Shown piece by piece: positions 1-11,100 of a stretch of DNA of 64,000 nt. A program made the position numbers and the translations under genes. The notes under the pieces are model-generated. The model worked only from the letters and a program-made list of their open reading frames with translations, was not told the DNA's origin and made no database searches. How positions within the stretch are numbered: position 1 is the stretch's first letter; each line of letters begins with the position of its first letter. The DNA lies in contig NC_046618.1 of NCBI RefSeq assembly GCF_900324465.2, positions 5,642,001 to 5,706,000 on the forward strand. The letters are read 5' to 3'. Source of the DNA: Anabas testudineus (Eukaryota; Chordata; Actinopteri; Anabantiformes; Anabantidae).

Positions 1-939
1 TGCACGAGTGTTCTTAAACAGGAACATGTATATGTGTACACCACACATGAAACACTTCACCATGTGAAGATCTTCAGTCATCCAGTGGTTAATAGAATCT
101 TTAGGTGGTTGTTTTTATGAAAAGGTTTATTTAAAAGCAGAAAGAGAAACAGGTTTTGGCAGGAGGACAAACAGAATGACTAACAATGCAGTATCAGAGC
201 AGAGGTCCGATATCTTTACCCAGATTATTGCTGTGGTGTAGAGGGAGTCCATTGTAATAATAATGTAATAATGTGCGACTGTTTAATGCCATAGCAGCTG
301 GCTAGTGTGGTGGTAAGTTCATGCGGGAGACCGGGGTTCAAATCCTGGCTCTGTCCTCCCTCCCTCCCTCTAGTAGAGGTCCTTAGGCAAGACTTCCTTA
401 CGCTGACCCGGCCTTTGTCTTGTACCTCACTTATAACTCACTTTGGATAAAAGCATCTGACGGTTTCAGACCATGCTGCTTCTGGGAACTGTTCCTGTGC
501 TGTGTGGGGGCAGGAAGACGGTGATGCTTTGAAACAGGTCCGATTTCAAGGTAGGAGTCAAGTATCATTTTAAATAGCACTGAGACAACTTAAAGGGGAA
601 GTCCAACATTGTTCCAAGTCAAAGTCAGTTTACTGATGCCGAGTACTAATCATCCAGTGGCGACTTGTATAACATCTTCGGTAAAGCAGCTCGGTCAAGC
701 GTGAAAAATGTATTTAGAAAATTATTTTACAGAAAGCCTGCCTTAGACTGGAGTGTGAAATATTATTATTATGAAAATATGTAGGGGTTCACCAGGAAGC
801 ATCAATCTAACATAAAATTCCCAAAAGGTGCAGTGCTATGGAGCAGTCAGGATCTCTCTGTGCCTCTGTAACGTACATACAGTGCTACTTAAAGCACACT
901 GCTGAGGTGAAATTTTAAATTCTCTTTAATCATTCATTT
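1..939. other. Non-coding flank downstream of rnf181
   Basis: Apart from the SINE and a possible distal poly(A) signal, I see no coding exon. Open frames here are short and carry no recognisable motif. It may partly be a long rnf181 3' UTR. Confidence 0.6.
285..475 (+). mobile_element. tRNA-derived SINE (old copy)
   Basis: The block holds a box-A-like stretch (GGCTAGTGTGGTGG, about 300-313) and a box B (GGTTCAAATCC, about 335-345), spaced as in a tRNA-type polymerase III promoter. After a pyrimidine-rich spacer comes a tail with TTTGGATAAAAGCATCTGAC. That tail closely resembles the GGATAAAAGCGTCTGC tail shared by many fish SINEs and their partner LINEs. Ends are approximate and no clear target-site duplication was found. 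Confidence 0.65.
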
Positions 940-945
940 TTTATT
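940..945 (-). terminator. Candidate poly(A) signal of rnf181
   Basis: TTTATT on the plus strand reads AATAAA on the minus strand, about 430 bases past the rnf181 stop. A second AATAAA at 124-129 would give a longer 3' UTR that includes the SINE at about 285-475. Confidence 0.5.
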
Positions 946-1376
946 GGAAAAAAATACAAACGAGGAGTTGTTGATTAAAATATATTCCTGTCTTTAAATA
1001 ATTCATGTGAATTAGACAAATACAGTTTAACATGTTTGTACATTTAAAGCTTGTGCCAGTAAAAATGTAATATAGACTGAAGTGAATTGCTTCAGAACGC
1101 TTAGTTCTGCTGTGGACAGCAAAGTCATCTTAAAATATGTTCGTGAGAAAACAGTTGTTTCAATTTGTAATAATCTTGTGCTTATGCTGCTTTCATGCCA
1201 CGTCAAATGTTTCAAAAGAAAAAAGTCTGATTTTCTTTGTCTTGATATTTCTGTATAGAAGATACTGTGGGTTCCTGACAGTTCTGATTCGTGCTCTTAA
1301 TATGAAATTTAGGATATTAAAAGTGCGACATGGCAGGAACGCAGCATTAGGCTTTTTCTGTCACAACCCTTTCATG

Positions 1377-2361
1377 TCACGTGTACATGGCTCCATGTAG
1401 GTACTCCAGCCTGTGCGCGCTCTGTTTTCTTCTCTCCTAGTGGTCAGAAAAACAAACAAACAGAAACAACTATTCAGCCAGGGACGAATACTGAACGTTC
1501 AACAATTGTACTTTCAAATTCGCGTTTGCACACCTTGTCTTTTTTAAATTCTTCATACTCTGGATTGTCAGTTGGTAATTCAAGTCGGCATAGTGGACAG
1601 GAGTTGGTCTGATTTAACACAAAAAGCACAGTCAGGTTATTTAATTAGCCACTCGCACCCTTTCGGTACGTATCTGGTGAAGAATGTGATTGTGAAATTC
1701 TTGTGCTTTACCTTCCCCAACCAGGGCAGTATACATCCTGAGTGGAAAAGGTGTTTGCAAGGCATTTCTCGAACCGTCTCTTGTTCCTCAAACTCCAGCA
1801 AACACACAGGACACTTGAGACCTTTGTCTGTGACCACAAGAAGCCTGATTAACATGATTCATTCTAGTAATGTTAAAATATAATATACTTCACATCCACA
1901 CTATTAGGTTTGTCGCCCATCAGCTGTGTGTAACCATCATCTCTCACTCTGTTGTCATCAGTTTCTTCTTCTTCTACATTTTGTTTCTGGTAGTAAGAGC
2001 TTTATAGATGAATTACTTTATAGATTAACACACTGAATGCTACTGGAGCAAATGTTACCTGCTTGCTCTGGAGAAATGACGACCACTGTGAGGGTCTGAA
2101 CTGCAGTTTTGGCAGCTGGAGGAGGAAGACGCTGGTCCCAGTCTGACAGGTCAAATGCTCCTGAGTCAAGCAAGTCCAAGCCCTGCATTAAAGACCTGGG
2201 CATGCAGACAGACAGTCAGTGCACTGTTAGTCAGTGTGAAGCAGAACTTTGTGAATGAGGAGCGTTCAGCCTCACCTGGCCAATTCAAGCAGAGCATTCT
2301 GGCGATATTGTTCCTCTGGGTTGGTGGGCTCACAGTCATGTTCATCAAAATAGGAAGCCAT
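1377..2361 (-). CDS. rnf181: E3 ubiquitin-protein ligase RNF181
   Basis: Five coding exons join in frame: 2276-2361, 2059-2195, 1712-1827, 1534-1608, 1377-1436, giving 157 residues (human 153). The protein starts [18 protein letters not shown], typical of RNF181. A RING-H2 (C3H2C3) finger runs from about residue 78 to 120: CPVC, then C-K-H-L-F-H-S-G-C, then SCPLC. It ends [10 protein letters not shown]. The family is known as a cytosolic RING ubiquitin ligase; the substrate cannot be read from sequence. All junctions are GT-AG and phases agree. The ATG was chosen because the acceptor ending in CTGTCAG near 2406 lies just upstream and because the N-terminus is conserved. A non-coding first exon probably ends at 2985. 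The next gene, pxn, ends about 350 bases beyond that exon on the same strand. Confidence 0.95.
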
Positions 2362-2984
2362 TCTGGTCCAGACTTTGGTCGTCTCTTCTCTTTATTGATA
2401 CCTGACAGGCAAACGTATGTTACTTGCCAAAATAAAAGTGTTATAATTATTACTATGATGTTGTTGTAATTATTTACTAAGTACTTTTACTGGAATTTAC
2501 ATCGCCCAATTGTGTCTAACTCTTACTAATTACTGTAAGTAATCATCATGACCTTTACACGTTAGGATTGACTGATTACTTTTGATCAATGTGTCCGAGT
2601 TCAGGCAAAAGACAGAAGATGAAAAGTTTCGCATTATTTTCAAATCACGTTAATGCTTATTTTCTATTGTTTTAAAACGTTTAAGTACTAAGCAGCAGCA
2701 AGCACAAAAGGCAGGGCTCATCCAATAAAATGGAAAAATAAAATAACTACAATAACCTGCAAAATACCCAAATACGATTGTAACGTTAATAAAATCCTTC
2801 GTTATCTGATAAACAATGACACACAGCGACATTATACTCTGATTATTCACTTTGTTTGGTATAGTGAGGACGCTAGAAAGACCTTATAGTTTCTTCAAAA
2901 AATTCAAAACATACTATAGGAAAGTAGAGCGTTAAATCTTTAAACAACTCTTGATCGGATTTAAGAAATTAGATCGACCAACCT

Positions 2985-3130
2985 GAAATGTTAGCAACAA
3001 ATAACATTTGTCATTCTTCCGGTAATGATAAGTTAACCACGTGGTACATTGTCCAATCACAGCAGAGCGCCGCGCTCTTTCTTCTTCTCTACAGGTTTAC
3101 TGGTAGCTCCCAAACAACTTTGTTACATTA
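2985..3130 (-). promoter_or_regulatory. rnf181: Probable non-coding first exon and promoter of rnf181
   Basis: On the minus strand a donor-like TTTCAG|GTTGGT lies at 2984/2985, suitable for joining to the acceptor near 2406 just before the start codon. An inverted CCAAT box (plus strand GTCCAATCAC) lies at about 3050-3059. The exact start of transcription cannot be read. This is inference from splice-like signals only. Confidence 0.4.
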
Positions 3131-3341
3131 CCGCCACCATCCGGTGAAGGACGTGCAGCTTTCTCCGTAATATTAATATTTCGATAACGTCTTAAAAATA
3201 ATCTCCGTCTTTTACTTTTCTTGGTTTTTCTTAAGTAGAAAGCTGATGAATGGGGTATTGTACAGAAAAGACATTAATGCACCAAAACAAATCATATCAC
3301 ACATTAAGCCCTGAGACACCATTTTGATACCCAAACAAAAA

Positions 3342-3347
3342 TTTATT
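3342..3347 (-). terminator. Candidate poly(A) signal of pxn
   Basis: AATAAA on the minus strand. It would give pxn a 3' UTR of about 1.75 kb (roughly 3320-5107), a stretch in which I see no coding exon. The next AT-rich block belongs to the rnf181 promoter side. Confidence 0.55.
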
Positions 3348-5107
3348 GGCATGATCAGACCAGAAGTGAGGAACCTCACTATTCAGAACTACTGACATTC
3401 AAAGTAAAAATGAAAAAAAAACAGACATAAAAACAACTCAAAGAAGGTATGGCTTTGGTTAAATAACACTCTACTAATTTGATTTGAAAAGACACCTCTT
3501 ACATGATCTCTTAAATAGAGTGAGGAAAATATTAAGGCTCTACACTTCCCTGAAAAAGACAAAAGGCCAGATATATCTTGCATGTCAACAAAAACCATGT
3601 ACAGACCCAATCTGGTGGTCATTTACAGTAGACTCAAGTTGCTGAGGGAAACTGAGTAACCTCAGTCCTACGATTTATTCTCGAGGACCACCATGCTCTT
3701 ATTTTTGTAGTCTCTATTTTCACTGGGCTCAGACAATTAACTGCAAACATAACTGTGGACTATTGACCTATTCTATCAAAATACTATCAGTATTTTGCCA
3801 GTGTTATTAGACACGGTACTGATAGACTGGCACAGACAGCCAGTTACTTAAGAAGTAATATACACTGATGCTGTTATTCCCCAGTTGCATAGTTATTGGA
3901 ATATCACAGGCTGAAATGACTTGTTTCAAAATAGTAAACATTCATCAGCTTATCAATACAGTAATGACACAACATTATCAAAGTATCTTTGCAATGCCTT
4001 CGCACCAGCCCTCTTGCTCTTAGAATGAGTGGTTATTTAACACAAGTACACGCTAAGCATGTTGGCACTTTGCTTACAATGTAGCTGCATTGAATATTTA
4101 CAAAACACTTCTCAGGATTTATGCAGTAACGGCTGTTGAAGAGATACATAATATTCTCCCAATATCTTAGTGAGGTTCCACTTCACTGTATGACAACAGT
4201 TCAATAAACTGATTTCTGATTTTTGCATTTTGTGCAGTGAAAAGACAAGGAATGATGTGACAGCACAAAAATGTGAGAGTTGTTCAAATGTGTAATAGAG
4301 AGTAAATGCTGCATGCAAAAAAATGCATGTGCTTTGATTTGTAAAAGGTGATTAATTCAATTGTTGATTCATTTATAAAGGAAACTCAGCTTTGTCACAA
4401 TGTGGTATCAACATTCTTCTAAGCTTGAATGGGTGAGTCTAAAGACACAAAAAATCATTTCACACATCAAATAACTATGAATTATGAGTAAGCAAATGGT
4501 CAATCAGTTTATGCAACTGCTCTGTGTTGTTCCATGGATAAAAGTATCTAAAAGCATTTTACTTTTATCAGTTGTGAAAACAATTTATATTGTGATGCTA
4601 AAATCAACAGTTCCCTGCCACAGTTTTCAGACACGCTCAACCAGTGAGCAACGTCATGCAGAGTATTTCATGTCTCTCTACGATGTTTAAAATTTCACTG
4701 TTTTCTACGAAAACTAAAAAGATCTGAAACAAAATGTGAGAATTACGAAAAAACAGAACCGCCTTTTTGCCTGTAGAAGATATAAAACACACCCAAAAAG
4801 ATGTTGTCATGTGAAAAAATGCAATGTCCTTCAAATATTGAGCAGGTCTGCGTCACATTAAGGTCTGAGGACCACTTCAAAAACCCATAGAAGCTTCAAA
4901 AACAAATTGCCATTAGTTAAAAAAGGGGAACCTTTTCCACATTTCTGAATGACCTATTAAAGTATTTTAGTCTGGCAGAGACAACAGCTTCACCAACATG
5001 CACATAATCCATACATACTTCCAACACCTCCACCTACAAACATTATCCATTCTTGCCTTACCTGTGCTAAGGAAACTTATCTAAACTTAAAGGCTCTCTC
5101 TAACTCC

Positions 5108-8100
5108 CTAACTGAACAGCTTGATGAAGCAGCTGTGGCAGTAGGGTTTGTCGTTTTGTTCTTTAAAGGTGCCTTTGTTAAGCTGCTTCAGGCAGAAGGC
5201 ACAGACGAAGTGCTCCGGGTGGAATTTCTTGGACATGGCTGTGATACAGCGACCTGTGATTGGTTTCTGACAGCCGGAGCAGAGGGAACCACGGCGCTCG
5301 TGGTAGTGCACTTCACAGTAGGGCTGGCTGTCGTGCTCAAAGAAACTGCCATTGACAAACGGAGTGAAGCACTCCTGCAGACACAAACAGAGATAGATGT
5401 TGTTACTCTTCTATTATTCTTATCTTGTGATAATGTACATATTAAATGATGAGTAATCTCAGGTACATTAAATAGATAAACAAACATTTGTCAACAGAAT
5501 GACAAAAAGGCATGATACAGACCCTGCAAACGAAACACTCAGGATGCCAAAGGCAGTTCAGTGCGGAGATGTAATTTTCCAGAATGGCTCTGGCACAGCC
5601 GCCACATTTCGGTGCAAACATGTCAAAGTAATCCTTCCTGCAATAAGCTTTTCCATCCTTTTCATGAAATCCTTCAGAGGAAAAAGAAAACAAATCAAGT
5701 CAGAGTGTATAATTTTATACTTACTTACTAATTTTCTAATAAAGAAAACACACTACCCTCTGGACCAAAGAAGGATCCACACTGAGCACAGAAGAAGTGT
5801 TCAGGATGCCATGTCCTGTCCAGAGCCGTTACAACTTTCTGGAAAGACATTACAACATTAATAGGTGGCCAACGTATACAGTAGATACAGAAGATACAGA
5901 AAACATGACAACACATGTAAAGAGCAATGACTCACATCCAGTATAGGTCCGTTGCAGTAGTAGCATCGTGGAGAGAACAGGTTATGGTAATCTTTCTCAC
6001 AGTAGGGCTGTCCATCTCGCTCAAAGAAGTTCCTGGAGCCAATTTCCTCTTGACAGTGTGTGCACACAAAGTGCTCAGGATGCCATGTGCGTCCCATAGC
6101 AGTCACCACCTGGACAAATAGAAAGTTTATTATTTCATTATATTAATTTAAATTCTAGATGCATCATCTTACCGGGGGCATCTCACCTGTCCCACAATTG
6201 GCTTACAGCAGGCACCACAAACTCCTTTAGCTACTGTCTGCACACCTAGTTTGTTGAGGTCAGACTGCAGGCTGCCAAGCATGTTGTCCAGCTTGTTAAC
6301 CTGTGTCGGGGGCCCACCCTTTCCTTGGGCCATAATCTGAAATAGTTGAAAACCGTTGTGTTGAAGATGTACATGAACCAAACAGAAATATAATAAAATA
6401 AACTCAGTGAGAGATATTGAAGTCTGAGGATACTACAGCTAAATTCATTACGGTATGCTTCATAGAAGTGTGAAAAGAAAGCATAAGAAACAGGGGTTCA
6501 TGCCTGCATTGAAGGGAAGATTGGGTCATACTCTGTTTGGCAGCCTACAGAAACCAGGACTTTAGGCAGTACAGGTGTAACTGGCTCCACTGGTGGAGGC
6601 CGGATTGGGGTTTCAAGGACAGGGAGATGGGGCTCTGGTTTGGGGGCAGGGGGTTCCTGAATTGTGGCTGGTGGAGGAAAAGGTTTTATAATCTGCCGAA
6701 TTGGTGCAACCGGTTCCAGGATGTGACGAGGTTGATGAGGGGGAGAAGGAGGTGGAGGAGGTGGTGGTGGTGGTGGTGGAATAGGGACAGGGGGCCGCTG
6801 TACTGGTAGTGGTTGCTTAGGTTCTTCTACAACAGGCGGGCGGCGAGGGGTGGAGGGAGAAATAGGTGGGAGCACCTTCCTTACAGGGACAGGCGACTCT
6901 GGGGGAATTATGATCTGAGGAAGAGAGAAAAATGGAAAGAGGGAAGCAGACACAGAGGAAAAGGTATAGGAATTAACTGGGGAAAAATTATTTGGGAAAA
7001 CTGGTGAGCACACTGAAGCCAACCTTGTCGACCTCACTGGTGGCTCCATCAGGACGGAAACGCTGGGGTTTGGATGTGACGATCACACCCTCAGTCAGCC
7101 AGTCATCAGACTGTTTACGTCGTCGCTCTGAGCGGCCGATCCCAAACTTTCCCTGAAGCTCCTCTATGAGGCGGTCTTGGGAACTGTTCTTGTTCACAAT
7201 GATGGGTCCCATCTTCCTGCGCAGGTGACCATCTCGGTACATGGGGTGCACGTTTGGAGTCTCCTTAGTGCGCCTAATCACTGACTTTATCTAAGGAGGA
7301 TGGTGAGCAGCTCATCACATGTCCAATCATAAATCAGCTGAAGCAGTCACAGCAGAGTTCTGGGCAAGTAGGTGAGTGGATAAACTGTGGGTTTTTAGAT
7401 CAAGCTGAGATGCAGCGGTGAATGGGCTTAGATCACACTTCATGCACCTGCATGCCTATATCAGTTTCACAACATGTCACGTTAGAGTCTTTAACACAAA
7501 CCTGGTCCAAAAAGTAGCTTTTAGATAGACAATCTGGTTGACATGTACCATGCCAAGTGCTGGTAAAGTATAATAAATATACTTTTCCTCTATGCTTTCA
7601 AACTTGCATGTTTTCCTAATACTCATATATACATATACAATACTATATATACATATATTCTATAACAGAGTACACACTAGTAGTTAATCTTTATATTCAG
7701 ACACTAGCGTAGAATAAGCAAGAGCAAACAGCAAATCCAAATAAGAGCGCTACATGTGTCAGGCAGCAGCGGCGGTGCATACATGTCCAGATGCAGAAAC
7801 TCTGTCTATACTGGGAGTTTGCAGCAGTGGCAAGTCCAGTGCCACATCAGGGGTCCCGGGGCATGTGGATGGTGTCATGGAGTCATCCATCCAGCTGGCC
7901 TCCGTCAGTGGGGTCATGCTGCCATCTGTGTATGGCCTCTCAGTGTAAGGCGTCATGGTGCCATCCAGTCCATCGTGGAAAGACATTGACAGTTCCTCAT
8001 CAGCCCAATCTAGATCTCCATTGCCATCAGTGCCTCCATCCACTGAGTCATCTGTGATGGTGTTAGTGGTGCTTGTGAAAGTGTCAGGCTGCACACTGTT

Positions 8101-11100
8101 TCTGTCCATGGGCAAGATGAGCTCCTCATGCACCTCCTGCATTCCTCTGCCCAACTGTGGTTCCTCCACATGTGCTGTGGTGTGATTCTGTGCAAAACTC
8201 ATTTCTAGCAGCTTGTCTAGTGCCTCATCCAGGGACGGCTCCAGCATGTGAGGTTGCTGTACTGCGAGCGGGCTGACCCTCTGGGCTGAGGGTGTTGACT
8301 CCAAATGCTCTCTGCTGTGGCTGGTGAAGGTCAGTGCAGAGGGGGGCAGTGCAGGGGGAATCGTCAATGCAGAGATTGGAGATAGTGGGGATGTTTTTAA
8401 GAAAGCATGTGCAGAAGGTGCAGATAGGCTAGAGACAGTAGCAGGGATGGGTGAAGGACTCTTTGGAGCTGAGAGAGGAGGGGTGAGGTTTTTTGAAGGA
8501 GGAGGAGCAGATAAATTCAAAGCAAGGTTGTTGTAAGAAGCAGACCCTTTGCTCATAGTGTCAGGACCACAAGAAAGTTTACCAGTAGCTGAGGGTGAGA
8601 CCCGTTCCATAGATGGACTAGGGGACTTGGAGGATTTGTGGTCCAGGACAGTGTTAACTGAGGTAAGAGAGGGGGTAGTGGTGGAATTGGAGGGACTGGG
8701 GCTATTCCTCATCAAATTGGAGTTAGAGGAAGACTGAGAGAGGACTAGGAGCGACTTGGTTTGGGATGACAGCATGGTGGCAGACACATCTATGGCTGAG
8801 TCCAGGTCAAGGTCACTGGCTGCAGACAATGAGGACAGAGGACTGGGTGGAGGGAGATGATTTGGATGGTAAACTGAAACACCACCGTCACCTCTATCCT
8901 CATCTATGTGCAACTCTAGACCATCAGGCAAAGAGAACAGAGGAGAGGCACAGCCAGACGGTTGGGAGAGAATAAGCAGAGGAGAAACCACTGGGTTGAT
9001 GGAGGAAGAGACTGGAGGATGAAGACAGGTGGAAGACGCTGCTGCTGGGTCCAGCATAGAGCCCAAATTACTGGGCTAGAGAACAGAGAAATGTGAGAGT
9101 AAGAAAGGAAAAAGAAAATGACAGGAGAGGTTACAAAAGACCTCTTAGCTTTTGCTTGTTGATAAAGTGTAGTCTTTTGACTCCCTTTGCTTATTACCTT
9201 AAAGTCAGACAAAGAGGCCATCAGCTCATCTAGCTCTCTAGTGGCACAGGAAGCTGAAATTCTGGCTTGCTGCTGGGAGGGTGTGTCCAAATCACTGTGG
9301 CGAGCAGTGGGGCTGCAAAAAGATGTACGATTTGTAATTACACGCAAACATTAAAATGGCACAACAGCAGGACTTAAAATACCCATAATTCCCACAAGAT
9401 TCCTCACAAGATGAGAAGCCAAATCTTTTCTCTAGTCCAGAGCTGTTACACATCACACTAAGATCAGATAACAAGCTCCAACAGGTGCTATATTACCTCA
9501 CTCTTCTATTAAAATTTACAACTGGACACCCCGAGACTACAGCTGACAGACCAGCTGACTGTCAGCTTTTACATGTGCTCTGTCCACAGGAGGATAATTT
9601 TATTCCAGTTTTTAAATTTTTGTTATGATGTGTGTACCTAGAACTGAAAAGGTGGTTATGGGAAGTCGTCACTGTTTTTCTTTTTTGCTTTTAACTGCCA
9701 CAGTCATCCAAGAAAGCAAAAGAGGTTGGCAAATGATAGCCATAGATCCGATCTGTAAACTAGCCACCTTTGTGTTGTAAAGTACAGAAGCAAAGATTTC
9801 AAAGCCCAGCTCAGGGTGAGTTGACCACACATAATCACATGTTTTGGCAGATACATTGATATCAATAACAGACAGCTGTTAAATGGAGCATATTCTTACA
9901 GAATACCTTGTGTTTGACACTTTTTAAATGTAACTCTTACGTATTGACAATCTGAAGCAGCAAAGGGGTGAAAAAGTGAGTTGAGGCAGCATTTAAACGT
10001 TTCTCTTAAGCACTGGTTTCATTCTTCCCATATGTACTTACACAAGTTGTATAGACAAATGCAGCAGCATGAACGACTTTAAGAAAAGATGAAGGGAAAG
10101 TGTGCACCACTAGAAAATGCATTTGAAGTTGTAGTGGGGGGACTGTACCTTGGTGAAGGTACAGAGCCCTCCAGCTCATTCAGAAGACTTTCCACGGTGG
10201 GTCGGGACTCATCCAACTTCGTTCCATTCCTCTTGGGCTTCTCCTGAGTGGGGGGGCCTACCAAGATGTCAGGGGTGCTGCCATTCTCGTAGTGGGTGAT
10301 GCTGCAAGATGGTAAGGGTGGAGCAGCCTCCTCTGTGGACAAATGACAACTACAATTAATTCTGCTAACCACAAACAGTGCTTACAAAGCAGAGGGATGC
10401 ATGTGTGTCTACCTGTGGTGGGGAATGAAGGGGAGCTCTGCTGTACAGCGTTAAGTTCCAACAGGAGCCTGTCAAGCTCTGAGAGGTTACTGCCCAGGGC
10501 AGAGGTCATGGCTGCTGTTGATGAGTCTGATGACTTCTGTTTATTTGGAAAACTGAAAAGATGGAAAGAAGAAACCAAGCAATAACAACTAGAGGTAAAA
10601 GACAACATGATATTAGTTTAAATATACGTGTATTTGGTGGAAGTTTGACTATTGGCAGCAAGGAGCAATCGGTTTTCATGTTGTACTGCTAATTCATATT
10701 TGGGAGTAGTGAGATGCAAAGTGCTAAAATCACAAAGAACAAGACTGTAACACTAAACTAATAAACATGAAGATAATGCATACGATATTCACATATTGGT
10801 TAGGGCTGAAGGATATAAATACTAGTAACACTAAGTAAATCTTGACGAGTTACAATGGAAGTATCTAATAATACATAGAATAGTTGAAGGGTTCGGAAAG
10901 CTACCTGTAGACGTGGTCCTCTTCAATGTGAGACAATGGAGAGCTGCTACTGTCCCTGGACCACGAACTCTTCTGGGCTGAACCTAACGACTGCAAAATA
11001 CACATCAATTAGTCATACCTACCCACTGAAGAATGACAAGACAGGATGAAAAACATATTGCTCAATTTCCTGTTGTTTTTTATCAGATTTTGATCAGAGG

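Noticed and set aside
5135-6121. Plus-strand open frames over the LIM exons
   Set aside because: They overlap clear paxillin LIM exons on the other strand and have no protein motif of their own.
6537-7007. Plus-strand open frames rich in Trp and Arg
   Set aside because: Antisense shadow of the proline-rich paxillin exon.
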